Positions 48,133 to 59,709 of a stretch of DNA of 64,000 nt are shown here, piece by piece. How positions within the stretch are numbered: position 1 is the first letter of the stretch; each line of letters opens with the position of its first letter. The translations under genes and the position numbers were made by a program. The notes under the pieces are model-generated. The model ran no database searches. It was not told the DNA's origin and saw nothing but the letters and a program-made list of their open reading frames with translations. Source of the DNA: Castanea sativa (Eukaryota; Streptophyta; Magnoliopsida; Fagales; Fagaceae); assembly GCF_040712315.1 (NCBI RefSeq), contig NC_134013.1:12869001-12933000 (forward strand). The letters run 5' to 3'.

Positions 48133-48365
48133 AAAGAAACATCAGATGACAGTGAAATTGGTGCAGATTTACTTTCAGTTTCATCAAGTAATAATGTTCT
48201 ATTGGAATCTTGGGTTTTAGATTCAGCATGCTCATATCATATGACTCAAAAGAAACATCAGATGACAGTGAAATTGGTACAAATTTACTTTCAGTTTCAT
48301 CAGGTAATAATGTTCTATTGGAATCTTGGGTTTTAGATTCAGCATGCTCATATCATATGACTCCA
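48133..48365 (+). pseudogene. Copia protease region with 116 bp tandem duplication
   Basis: The protease block ESWVLDSACSYHMT occurs twice (about 48206-48246 and 48322-48362) because 116 bp starting 'aaagaaacatcagatgacag' (48133 and 48249) is repeated. The active-site DSG of most copia proteases reads DSA here, as DTA/DSA does in many TNT1-like relatives. The repeat length is not a multiple of three, so the second copy lies in another frame. Confidence 0.92.
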
Positions 48366-49540
48366 AAGAAAGATTGGTTTGACACGTATAAGCCTTACAA
48401 CAGTGGTATGGCCCAAATGGGTAATGATGCTACATGCCCGGTTATTGGGATTGGTACCGTGAAGATCAAGATGGTTGATGGAGTTGTAAGAGTTCTTAGT
48501 AATGTCAGACATGTTCCAGATCTTAGAAAGAATTTAATTTCTTTAGGAGTATTAGATGATTTGGGCTATTCATACTCATCAAAGGGTAGAATCATGAAGA
48601 TTACCAAAGGTGCTTTGATGGTGATGAAGGGACAGAAAGTAAGCATGCTTTGTAGATTAATTGGGAACACAGTTGTAGGAAGAGTTGCAGTCACCACTCC
48701 GGTAGAGTCTAGCACTGACGACACAAAATTATGGGATATGCGACTTGGCCATATTGGTGAACATGGTATGTTAGAGTTGCACAAAAGAAATTTATTGAAG
48801 GGGGTGAAGACATGCAAGCTAGACTTCTGCAAGTATTGTGTGTATGGGAAACATCATAGAGTCAGTTTTAAGACAGATTCTCATACAAGTAAAGGTGTTC
48901 TTGACTATATTCATTCAGATGTTTAAGGTCCAGTATCAGTTTCTTCTCACAACGGTACTCAGTATTTCGTCAGTTGCATTAATGATTACTCTAGAAAGGT
49001 ATGGATTTATTTATGAAGAAAAAGTCTGATGTGTTTGACATATTTAAAAAGTGGAAAGCACAGGTTGAGAATTAGACTGGTAGGAAAATAAAATACCTTA
49101 GAACCGATAATGGACTAAAGTATAGAGATAAAAAATTCATAAGATTTTGTGAATTAGAAGACATTACTCGTCACATCACAGTTAAAAGAACTCCACAACA
49201 GAATGGAGTAATGGAACCTTAGCAAAAAAAGGCAGATGCATGAGATTAAATGTAGGGTTACCTAAGGTGTTCTGGGCAGAGACAATTAACACAGCAAGCT
49301 TCATTATTAATAGATCTCCATCATTAGCCATAGATTTCAAGATTCCTGAAAAGGTTTGGTCAAGTAGATCAGTTGATTATTCGAGTCTAAAAATCTTTGA
49401 TTGTCCAACTTATGTGCATGTGCAAAGTGGAGAGCGTTCTAGATTGGATTCAAAGTCAAGAAATCGCGTATTTTTTTTTTTTTTGAAAAAGGTCTTAAAG
49501 GCTATAGGCTTTGGGATCCAATCTCAAAGAAAACGGTGAT
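48366..49540 (+). pseudogene. Copia GAG-pre-integrase and integrase
   Basis: The pre-integrase zinc-binding region shows LWDMRLGHIGEHGMLELHKR and CKLDFCKYCVYGKHHRVSF (about 48730-48860). The integrase core reads GTQYFVSCINDYSRKVWIYL (about 48955), YLRTDNGLKY (about 49096) and TPQQNGVMEP (about 49195), so the D,D,E contexts are recognisable across frame changes. Stops occur at 48924, 49016, 49072 and 49221. The C-terminal block has CPTYVHVQSGERSRLDSKSR and a poly(T) expansion at about 49471-49484 that breaks the frame. Confidence 0.9.
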
Positions 49541-49769
49541 TAGCAGAGATGTCATATTTGATGAAGCATTTATGTTGAAACAGAATGAAGCAGAGACATG
49601 TGATGACAATCCACATGCGAAATTAACTATTGAGGTGGAGTTTGATGAGAATAGTTTACCTAGTGATAAGGGTGGTGTTGAGATTAATCCACAGTAGCAA
49701 TAAGAAAAGCCTTATTCAATTGCTAAAGGTAGAGAGAAGCGGGTTCACAAAGCACCACAAAGATATGGC

Positions 49770-51009
49770 TTTGAAGACATGGTTAGTTTTGCTCTCGTAA
49801 CTAGCAGTGGAGATCCATTCACTTTCAAGGAGGCTACAAATAGGAAAGTCAATGATAAATGGCTTGTAGCAATGTCAGAAGAGATGGTGTCATTACGGAA
49901 GAATAAGACTTGGGAATTAGTGAAATTTCCCAAGGGAAAGAAGGCTATTGGTTGCAAGTAGATATTCCGCAAGAAAGAAGCATTGTCAGAAAAGGAAGGT
50001 GAAAAATTCAAGGCACGGTTAGTGGCTAAGGGTTACTCACAGAGAGAAGGAATTTATTATAATGAGATTTTTTTCACCAGTTGTGAAGCACACCTCAATT
50101 CGAGTAATCCTAGGATTTGTGATAATGCATGACATGGAGTTAGAGCAGATAGATGTGAAGACCGCATTCCTCTATGGAGATTTAGAAGAAGAGATTTACA
50201 TGCAACAGCTCGAAGGCTTCAAAGATTAGTGGCTAAGGGTTACTCACAGAGAGAAGGAATTTATTATAATGAGATTTTTTTCACCAGTTGTGAACCATAC
50301 CTCAATTCGAGTAATCCCAGGATTTGTGACAATGCATGACATGGAGTTAGAGCAGATAGATCTGAAGATCGCATTCCCCTATGGAGATTTAGAAGAAGAG
50401 ATTTACATGCAACAGCCAGAAGGCTTCAAAGAACCTGGCAAAGAAGATTATGTTTGTCTATTAAAGAGATCATTATATGGCTTGAAGCAGTCTCCCAGGC
50501 AATGGTACAAACGGTTTGATTCATTCATGGTCACACATGGGTACATGCGCTGTGAGTATGACTGCTGTGTTTATTTTGGATTACTTACTGATGGCTCTTA
50601 TATATTTCTTGCTCTATATGTTGATGACATGTTAGTAGCTGTAAAGAGTAAGCAAGAAATTATGAAGTTGAAGTCTTTGTTGAGTTGTGAATTTGACATG
50701 TAAGATCTTGGAGCTGCTAATAAGATCCTTGAGATAGAAATTCACTGAGATAAAGGGGCTGGTAAATTATGGTTGTCTCATAATGGATATCTTAAGAAGG
50801 TGTTAGAGAGGTTTAGTATGCTTGATGCAAAACCTACTAGTACATTGCTTTTTGCCCATTTTAAATTGTCCTCACAGTTGTGTCCAAGTTTAGATGAGGA
50901 GTCAAAGTATATGTCTAAAGTGTCATATGCAAATGCAGTTGAGTGTCTCATGTATTTGATGGTGTGCAATAGGCCTGATATTTCTCATGCAGTCAGTGTG
51001 GTTAGTAGG
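49770..51009 (+). pseudogene. Copia reverse transcriptase with 207 bp duplication
   Basis: RT starts near WLVAMSEEMVSLRKNKTWEL (about 49860). A 207 bp segment is tandemly duplicated (50019-50225 and 50226-50432). Later motifs are intact in one frame: EEIYMQQPEGFKEPG, SLYGLKQSPRQWYKRFDSF and the catalytic LYVDDMLVAVKS (about 50618). Stops at 49960, 50229, 50701 and 50746. Coding sequence ends at the insertion at 51010 in RPDISHAVSVVSR and resumes at 53992 with YMSDPG. Confidence 0.93.
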
Positions 51010-53986
51010 TGTTGAGGACTCTTTTTTCACCCCACGTGGCACTACTTCATTGGCAACTCATGCCACATCAACATATTATTGATTTTTTGGGTAAATCTCT
51101 TTAAAACCCAAAATAAGCTCATATCTCATTCAACTACATGGATTGGGCTCATATGGCCCGCGAGATCCTTATTTCAAGAGGCGGATTCATGGTCCACATT
51201 TCCTCTTCATCAATTGGGATCATAACCCCACGACATCATCAACATCAACATATGGATCAAACTTAATTAAAGCTCACGGCTCATATTACCTTTCTGACAC
51301 TCATGGCAAGTGGCTTCTTCAACAAGAGCCTATATTTACACAAAATGACAACAAAACCCGAGGTATGTCATCTCATCTTCGACTTATGATCCATGCTCAT
51401 AAGTTTCTTTGGGGAAACTTTGGGAGTCGTGGTTTGGAGGGCCAAGAGGTATGTTCAGTAAAGCTCCAGCGGTTTAAAGTTGATAAAAGAAGCATGTTAC
51501 TTGGCGTGTCTTCTCCAACTCCCTAAACTCTGACGAGTCCATGTGTAGCGGGTAACATATGATAAGCATCTCTTATCACATAGCACTTTAGATGATAAAA
51601 TTCCCTATTGCTTTTTTCCTAAAACTTAATGTTCATCATGTGACAAATACTCAATATCCCTAGCCATCTAACTGCTGGGAAAATAACTGTTCATTCAATC
51701 CCCAGCTGTTGCTATACAAATTTAGAAACTTCATTTTATTATTCTACATAAATCTTATTACTGCTTTCAGCTAAAATCCAACTCAAACACATGGCCTAAT
51801 CTGATTGGCTATCTTTACTCCCCAACTATATGCAAAATATTCATGATATCTTTGATACCCAGCTGCTGTTTGCCACAATCAAACCATATATTTATCTGCC
51901 AGCTGCTAGAGCAGAATATTAAATACTCTTCTTACTCGTCAAGATTATGTCACAACATAATGAGACCTTGACTAAATCTCCAAAGCTTCATTAACTTTCA
52001 ACCAATCCTTCTATTACTTACTAAAAATGTGTTGTAATGGAACCTTGGACCAAAAACACAAACACTTGAAAAAGGAAACATTCCCAGCAGAATCCTAGCA
52101 GTGTATTCAACACTTGACACCTGGCTAGGAGTGATATCATCAGTCATTTAATGCTAAAATCCCAGCTGCCAACTGCTATTCCCAAAATAGTACAATACCC
52201 TTGAAAGAGATCTTACCTTTTTCAGCCAAATCCATAAAGTAAATGTTGAATGTCCTCTCCAACAATCTGAAATCACCCAGCTGATCTCATCTGCTTTTGC
52301 CTAAAGCAACAGCTGTCTTATGACAGCTGTGACAGCTGTCTCATAAAAGCTGTCACAACTTTTCCTGACAACTGGGGCAGCTTTTTCAGAACAGATGTAA
52401 CAGTTGACCCAGCAGCTTAAGCATTACTGATTTTTTCACATTTAGTTAAAACCAAAACCAACTAAACTAACCATCTTTTTCTTGCCAAAATACCCTCCTT
52501 TTCTGCTGCTCTTTCCCCAGCAGCTCTTACCCAAAACAACAAGAACACCTTAAAGCTAAACATACCATTTTTGCCCAAATCTTAAGAAGGATTTTTTGAA
52601 AATTCATTACTATTTGGGACAGATTTTGGCTGACATTCTTTACTAAAATACCCTCTTAAACTTAGCTAAATAGACCCCCCATCAACACCTTTTGGGGGAC
52701 ACCAATGGGGAGAAGAACAACTCTTTCACAAACCTCTCTATTCTCTCTCCCTAAGCTCTTAATGAAGTTCTGAGATTTTAGTTTCCAAATCAGGAACAAA
52801 ATTCTTCAGCCCTTAGCTCATAAATGCCTTCATAAGCCATCATCCATCCTCCCAGCAGTAAATCTCAGTAACATTGCTAAACACACTACAACACTATTAC
52901 CCCTCTTATACTCATTCTCTCATTCTCCATATTCGGAAAATACACCTATTTTACTGCTCCTATCTCCAAATACCTAAACATATCTTCATGCTTTTATCTT
53001 ACAAAATATTTCCTCTTGGAAAGCAATCTCTACAACTTTCCCAGCGGTTATAATCTCATATTTTTACTATCTTTAACTATCATATCTCTCATACTTCCAT
53101 ATACCATACATATTACAAATGTTATATCCCACAAAACACTAATATCTCTGAACATCTCTTTCCTCACTTCTCTTACACAATCTCATACACATTTATTACA
53201 CCATTACATATAACACACTACACTCATCTAAACTCCACTCTCATACTCTCTCACTCTGAAGTTCTACTATCTTGTTGCTCATAAACACATATCAATATTT
53301 TTCTCTATCTCTCTTATAAAAGCCCTTCTCATGGAAGGCATGAACTTCTATTAATAAATCTCTTCTCCTAGAAGGTATCAAGATCTCATATCAAAGCCCT
53401 TCTCATGGAAGGCACAAATCCATCTTACATAAAGTCCTTCTTTTAGAAGGCACAAATACTCCATACAAAAGCCCTTCTCATGAAAGGCAACACTATTTAT
53501 AACTTTACAACAACTAAAAGAGCATTGTCAAGGGAAAAACTCATTTAAGTGCATGATAAGAGGGGCAAGCTTAACCAGCCTTTACCGCTGGCATTCTGCT
53601 GGAATCCTATCAGCTCACTGATACTACACAACTGGGCTACAAACCATATGAAGATAAGTGACTTTGCTTCCATATCTTTAAATTTACATCATTGAGTACA
53701 TGATTACTTTACTTCTAAATAAATACTACTTTATTTCAACCGCTATTACAACTACTAATTAAACCTATTATATCAAACACATATTACATATTTATTCAAC
53801 TATTATCATGATTCTTAGATTTTGGCTTTGATAGTTTTGTAGGCTTAAAAGTACACCGGTAGCCGTTGGACCATGTGTCCCAATGTTGAATTTCGGGACG
53901 CAACTCCCCAAACGAACCCAAGTCTAGCAAGGTCACCTCTCCAAAGGACCACACGTAGCCAAGCAATCAAAAAAGGCCCCCGAACA
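51010..53986. mobile_element. Solo-LTR-like insertion in copia RT/RNase H (3.0 kb)
   Basis: Begins TGTTGAGGACTC and ends CCCGAACA, with GTAGG (51005-51009) and GCAGG (53987-53991) at its sides, a 4/5 target duplication. It has no retroviral domain. A set of hairpin-like words 'cccttctcatggaaggc' recurs about five times at 53320-53490, each pairing 'ccttct' with 'agaagg'-type partners. A 127-codon open frame at 51143-51526 has no recognised motif. Ends and duplication fit a long solo LTR. Confidence 0.8.
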
Positions 53987-53991
53987 GCAGG

Positions 53992-54566
53992 TATATGTCA
54001 GATCCAGGCAAAGAGCATTGGAATGCAGTTTAGTGGATCTTTAGATATCTTACAGGCACTCGTGATTTTGGTATCCTATTTGATCAGAGAGCTAGTACAG
54101 AAGCTCTAGTTTATGTGGATTCTGACTATGCAGGGGACCTTGATTTTAGAAAGTCCATAACAGGCTATGTTTTTAGGTTTGCTGGTGGCCCAATTTGCTG
54201 GAAGTCTACACTACAAGATATAATTGCTTTATCCACTACAAAAACAGAATATATGGCGATGACAGAGGCAAGAAAAGAAGCATTTGGCTTAGTGGACTGG
54301 TTAATAAGCTTGGATTCAAGCAGGATAGCATGGTGCTACATTGTGATAGTCAGAGTGCAATTCATTTGGCGAAGAATCAGGTATATCATGCAAGAACAAA
54401 GCATATTGCTGTGCAGTATCACAAGATCAAAGAATGGGTTTCGTCTGGAGATATTTCTTTGTCAAAGATTCTCACTAGTGAAAATGCCTCTAATATGTTA
54501 ACAAAGCCAGTTCCAATAGACAAGTTCAAGCACTGCTTGGACTTGATTGGCGTTTGCAGCTTGTGA
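53992..54566 (+). pseudogene. Copia RNase H
   Basis: Continues RT after the insertion. RNase H motifs: VYVDSDYAGDLDFRKSITGY (about 54111), then a frame change near 54290, then HCDSQSAIHLAKNQVYHART (about 54342). Ends at a TGA, 54564-54566. Frame breaks exclude function. Confidence 0.92.
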
Positions 54567-54643
54567 GCCCTAAAGGGCTAAGGTGGGAGATGATGGAGGA
54601 GTTTGCTCGTATAGCTTGTTCAATTCAAACCAAGGTGGAGATT

Positions 54644-55092
54644 TGTTGAAGTGGGCCCGTGTGTGTGACTTGAATTGCCACAAGCCCAAGTCAATCACAA
54701 GTAAATCGAATTCAACTAGGAATATAAATCCTAGTACAGCTGACCTATGACAAACATATAAATACATATATTAGGTTTGTGTTGTACGGTAAGAGAGAGA
54801 ATTAAAGTAATTCCCAAAAAACCTAGCAACAGCTGCATAAAAAGAAAAATAGTGTTTTCTTGTCTTGTGGGTGAGAGAGAGTTAGGGTGTAATGAGATTT
54901 AGGTTTCTCTAGAGTGTTATTGTGCACTATTGTATCTCCCTATTTTTTAAAGTGAAATTTCTCCATCGTCGCCGTAGAGGTAGGCAGTTTGCCGAACCAC
55001 GTAAATTCTTGTATTCTTTTTGTATGCTTATTATTTAATTTTCGCTTATTTACTGTTATTGATTTGAGTCCTGGGGTGCTATCTGCACAACA
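54644..55092 (+). repeat. 3' LTR of the copia element
   Basis: 449 bp; preceded by the purine-rich 'ccaaggtggagat' polypurine tract (54630-54642). Confidence 0.96.
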
Positions 55093-55097
55093 TGGCG

Positions 55098-55426
55098 ATT
55101 TACTATTGCTACACAGGAAATGCAACACGAAAACTCACTTTTTCACGTTTACAAGATTGAAAAGCTCGATTTCAGAATTTAACCAAATGCACTATGGTTA
55201 CAATTTCAACCGGCACTTATCACCAATCACAATACAAAACATACAAGTTACAGAAGCAAACTGCATCCAAATTCTTTGTTATTAAGAAAGAAAAAAACCC
55301 TTTATTGCATGATTATTGGAGCAGCTAGCCTAGCATACAGAGCTCAGTGCTACAGCCTACCGGCAAGGTGCTGACTCTTTCTACTTTCCATACAGTTCGA
55401 GCAAAGCGAGATCGGTCAAAGCCAAA
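55098..55426. other. 3' flank of the thioredoxin-fold gene
   Basis: Only about 330 bases separate the copia 3' LTR from the stop codon of the minus-strand gene, so the 3' UTR and polyadenylation signals must lie here or within the LTR. Confidence 0.5.
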
Positions 55427-58400
55427 TCATAAGAAGAAACGCCCCTTGCCGCCTTGTGCACCAATCAATGTATCAATTGTGCTTTTCCATCCTTTGAAGT
55501 CTATAGTGGAGCCATTGTCAGGCAATAGAAATCCATTAACAAAGAAAAAAGGTGTCCCATACACCCCTCTGGAAGTCGAATACTGCATTACAAAAGAAAT
55601 TCAAATTATGGTAATCATAGAAATGATATATATTAAAGAGTAGAATGAATAAATTGGAATGAACAAGATGTGAGTTTGTTGGTTGCAGCAACGATTGTAT
55701 TACAGGTGATGTTTCGCAAAAATGAGAAATGATTGAATAAAGCTAACAAAACTTCACATAATGGAACCATATCTATGATCCCACTTCCTAGAAATTGTTT
55801 GAGCTTTCCATAAGAAATCTATCACAGCTAGTGAACAGAGACTCGGTCATTTATAGTATTGCAGCAATATAAGATATTACACCTATTTGAAAATGAAACC
55901 GATTGTCTTACCTTGAATGAAATTCTTGTTTTGAGATCAGTTTTTGTGTCATTGAAGCCAGATTTAATAACACTATAATAGGAGCTCCCAACTACTTCTG
56001 TAGCGAACTTCACAATCTCCTCTACGATGACAGCTCTAGACAAGTTCCGAGTTTGGGCATTGTAAAATTTCTCCTGTTTATAGTAGGCAACAAGTTTAGT
56101 CTTTTGAATAAATGAATGACTGCAACTGACAAGAAAAAATTGAATTTCCCTAATTAGTAATTACTAGCAGCAAGAGCGGTTGTTATTTATTAAAACAGTA
56201 AGAGAGACATGCCAAATCACAATAAGTAACATCCAGTGTTTCAAAAGAAATTTAACTAGGAAAAACTTTGACTTTCACACTTTCATTCACAGGGAACAGC
56301 ATCTAATTTCCAAATAGACAAGGGAGGCCAGCAGCATCTTAATGATTGGTCCGTGCAAGAGGTGTCTCACGACTCTCACTATCAGTCCAACTAACAGGTG
56401 AAATAGATTGAGATCAACCAACCTTGAAGCCATAGTGATATCTTATAAAGCAGAACAAAAAGCTAAAGAAACAAAGGAGGAGCATAAATTCATAGAATTT
56501 AATTGCTATTGACGTTTCAGAGAAAATTAACTGCTGACAGATTACACAGTGGAGATCTCAAAGACTTATCAAAAAGGGAGGGAGAGAGAAAGAACAAAGG
56601 ATCAACTGAGAAGTTATCTAGGAATGAGAAATAGGAATAACAAGACATCTACTAGCAGCATCCCACTAACTGCTAGAATTCTATTCATGTGACAGATTTT
56701 GCTAAAATTAACAACCAAAATAACTTAACATTAAATATAGATCATGTGTGTCAGAAATATACTGTAAAGTTGATTGGATGTGAAACTGAAAAAACACTCA
56801 AATCTATGAGCAGCAGAGAGCAGGATGGTGAGGTTACTCGTCAATTCTTAAATGTTATATCTCATTACAGCAAATTCAAATGATGTTTTGCAATAAGAGA
56901 AGTTCAAATGAAGTTTTGGAATAAAAGAAGGATATCCCGTAGATCGTGGAAATCCTAACCTGATACTTGAAGAAGTGCTCCAACAAGGGGAAAGTAGCAG
57001 ATGTATTCAAGTTGTTAACAATATGCAAGGCACGAGATGCAACAAACGCGTTGTCATGGTAACTGCAATTTCCAGAAAGAAGATCAATAATTACGTTAAG
57101 AGAAGACAAGGTTCATCATATTTCTGAAATGATAACTAAGTTGTTCATGTTCAAAATTAAAGCAGTTATTTCCGTCTATAATCAAACAAAGTCTTTTCTT
57201 GGTTGTATAGAGCAACATACTACATGAAAAAAGGTCATGCCTAATGCATAAAACTCCCACTTTTGCATAGGCCGAGAGAGGTCATGATACGCAGCCTTGT
57301 ACCCAATTTTAATTGGAAAGGTTGATTCCCAGAGCAACATGCTACATATTATAAGAAAAATAACAACCTTGATGTTGTTTAGGCATTGGGCTCATACATC
57401 ATAACATGATCATATAATCACAATGCATAGATTATCTTTAATGCACAGATGATTTCAGTTATTGCCAATGGATAGTGTTTGGCTTCTTCTTCTCTGATTA
57501 TGTCTTTGGAAGTACAGTAGTTTTGCTTTATGATGACTTATCTGATGTTCTGAACGCGAAGTGAAAAGGAAATTTGCGCAAGTAACATGGTAAGAATCTT
57601 TTCAAAAGCGACACTTAAGTAGTTAATTAAGCTCTATGCACAATCAAGCTAAGGACCTGGGCAAGCGAAATTCATCAGAGCCTTCAGAGGCAATCAAAGA
57701 GACAGATATCCATGGTTGAATTTCTAAACTGGCAAATGAGAAAATTTCTGTTTGCTTGTTGCTTATAACTTATAACCATGACAAAACAGACTATAAAAAA
57801 TTGTTCAAAAACTGACAGCTACTAGTAATAACCTAATTAAACCTCGGAAAAACCCAAATTTAGAAAAGGGTCATACATTTTTGAGGTTCTATCTGACCCT
57901 GGGGATAACCACTTCAAAAAACAACATTCATTGTGAATTGACTCCATATCAGAAAGACTGATGCAGGAGCATCTTATATTCAATCTCAAAGATGTTAATA
58001 AGTCAATCAAGTGGCTGCAAATTGATTGAGAAAAGTCCTTTTGAAGCTTACAGCCAAGACTAGTGGAAATAGCAAAGCAGTCTTATATGTTCAGTGGTTA
58101 CTTAGTTACACTATCCTTGTTTCCAAACAATGGGCGTCAGGCAGTTACAAGGGTGGCAGCCACTCTAATCTGCTATAACAGATTCTCATTAGCTAGTTTG
58201 CTATTTGGAATAGCATTAGCCAATATTAGTTTGACACTTGGCAAGATCCTAAGTGGCTGCCAATCCCTAACAACATGTACAAATACTGTTAGGACTCCAT
58301 TTTTGTACTCAGTTTTCAGAGTTAATAAAATTGAAGCCTTTGTGTGCTTTTCTCGGAACTTACGTTCTTGTAGAGGTGCCTATCCACCTACTAAATGTTT

Positions 58401-59381
58401 TAAGCAACCCATATTGCTAACTAAACCCAAAGTAGAATAGCCGACACACTTCTCATCACCACAGACATTCAAAATTTCGAGAATTAATTGATAGTGGCAT
58501 TGATTTAGGATATATTTTTAGAAAATTTTAATTAGAGAAGAAAAAAGCAATGGTGTTTTTTTTTATAACTTTTTTATATTTTCTATAAAAACTTTCCTAA
58601 AATAGGACGTTAACAAGACACTATTTTTTATTGAAAAATGTTAATGAATGTCCTATGGGTATTAGTTTATGAATTATTTTTAAAAACATTTTTTTAGAAA
58701 AATGATTAATAATATAGTTTATTAACAATTGTTTTAAGGCCACCTGTTAATAATATTTTGGATAAATTTGCAAATTACACCTTTTTTAGGAATATTTGAA
58801 TTTTATATTATCAAATTTCAGAATTTAGATTTTATTTAAATATTCTTAAAATTCAGAGATAAAATTTACTTCCTAAAATTTCATGGTGTAAAATTTAAAT
58901 ATAAATTCGAATAGTAAAATTCAAATTCTGAAATTTCATAATGTAAAATCCAAACATCAATTTGGGGAGTAAAATCTAAATCCAAATCCTTAAATTTCAT
59001 AAGGTAAAATTCAAAAACTCTCATTTTTATAGTGTAATTTGCCATTTAGCCTAACATTTTTTTATTAAACATTTTTTTTTATTAGTTCTCACTGTTAAAA
59101 GATATCAGAGTAAATGGTTTACTTTTCAATACAGAATATTCGCCCACGTCATGAATTTATGACAAAAACTTCTCTTTGACTTTACTTTTGCAGCTGAATC
59201 AAGTTCCCATTTATTGAAGCACATTAAACATTCATCCAAATTCCAGAAAATAAAAAATAAAAAAATAATTATGTATCATCTGAAGTCTGAACTAGTTATC
59301 AATATATGAAATTGAAATTCAATAAATTAAATTGAAAAAACCAAAAGGCAATCTAATTTAGAGAAGAAAAAAAAGAACGGA

Positions 59382-59419
<38 letters not shown>

Positions 59420-59709
59420 GATACTGACGGTAATGGGAGGAGATGAACGACGAGCCAAGTGTGAGAGCCAAAGTAGTGAAGAGCTTTTTTGAGTGGTGGC
59501 CATGAGTCCCGACTATCGGGGCAGACTGGGTCATAGAACGCTTCGATTATGATTGTGTCCGAGTTGACCCGGTGGTTCTTGTAAACGAACCCATCAGTCC
59601 TCGCAGGTGGTAAGGTTTGTGCGCCAACATTGACAACGTAGAATATCAGGAAAATGAACAAAGATAAAGCCGATGGTAATATCACAGTCTTGTGCTTGTA
59701 GCTCTCCAT
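55427..59709 (-). CDS. Secretory thioredoxin-fold (DsbA-like) family protein
   Basis: Four minus-strand exons: 59709-59429, 57062-56960, 56073-55912 and 55582-55427. GT/AG borders, 702 nt, 233 aa. The N-terminus MESYKHKTVILPSALSLFIF is a clear signal peptide or anchor, with a likely cleavage after NVGA near residue 30. The fold has the active-site-like segment EAFYDPVCPDSRDSWPPLKK: the motif is C-P-D-S, so one Cys only (CxxS) and not CxxC. The cis-Pro loop is visible as YGTPFFFVNGFLLP in the last exon. Helical middle: YHDNAFVASRALHIVNNLNT. It would act in the ER or outside the cell; the monothiol motif argues against a standard disulfide oxidase. This matches the plant 'thioredoxin superfamily protein' that neighbours Alba genes in Arabidopsis. 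The biochemical role is not known to me. Exons are undamaged; intron 1 (2.4 kb) contains repeats. Confidence 0.93.
58755..59055. repeat. Second copy of the 'gtaaaatccaaa' repeat block, in an intron
   Basis: Lies in intron 1 of the thioredoxin-fold gene. Starts 'aaatttgcaaattacacctt' and ends 'gtgtaatttgccatttagcc', with alternating 'aatttca..atgtaaaatccaaa' words, like the block at 12905-13600. The intron also contains a (CT)n run on the minus strand directly after the donor site (about 59388-59416). Confidence 0.6.

Larger units (their letters stand above)
44826..55092 (+). mobile_element. Ty1-copia retrotransposon (Tork/TNT1-like), split by two LTR-type insertions
   Basis: LTRs at 44826-45275 and 54644-55092, each starting TGTTGAAGTGGGCCC and ending CTGCACAACA. 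The flanks are TGGTG (44821-44825) and TGGCG (55093-55097), a 4/5 target duplication. The primer site TGATATCAGAGC (45278-45289) resembles the initiator-Met tRNA site. Order of domains is gag, zinc knuckle, protease, integrase, RT, RNase H, as in copia. Without the two insertions (45752-47749 and 51010-53986) it would be about 5.3 kb, a normal copia length. All frames are broken. The Gag N-terminus (KYDVEKFCGKGNF) places it with TNT1-like elements. Confidence 0.95.

Noticed and set aside
51143..51526. 127-codon plus-strand open frame
   Set aside because: Lies inside the solo-LTR-like insertion, has no recognisable motif, and the surrounding sequence is non-coding repeat.
53320..53500. Spaced repeats considered as a CRISPR array
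   Set aside because: Repeats are degenerate, spacing is irregular, and the context is a plant LTR.
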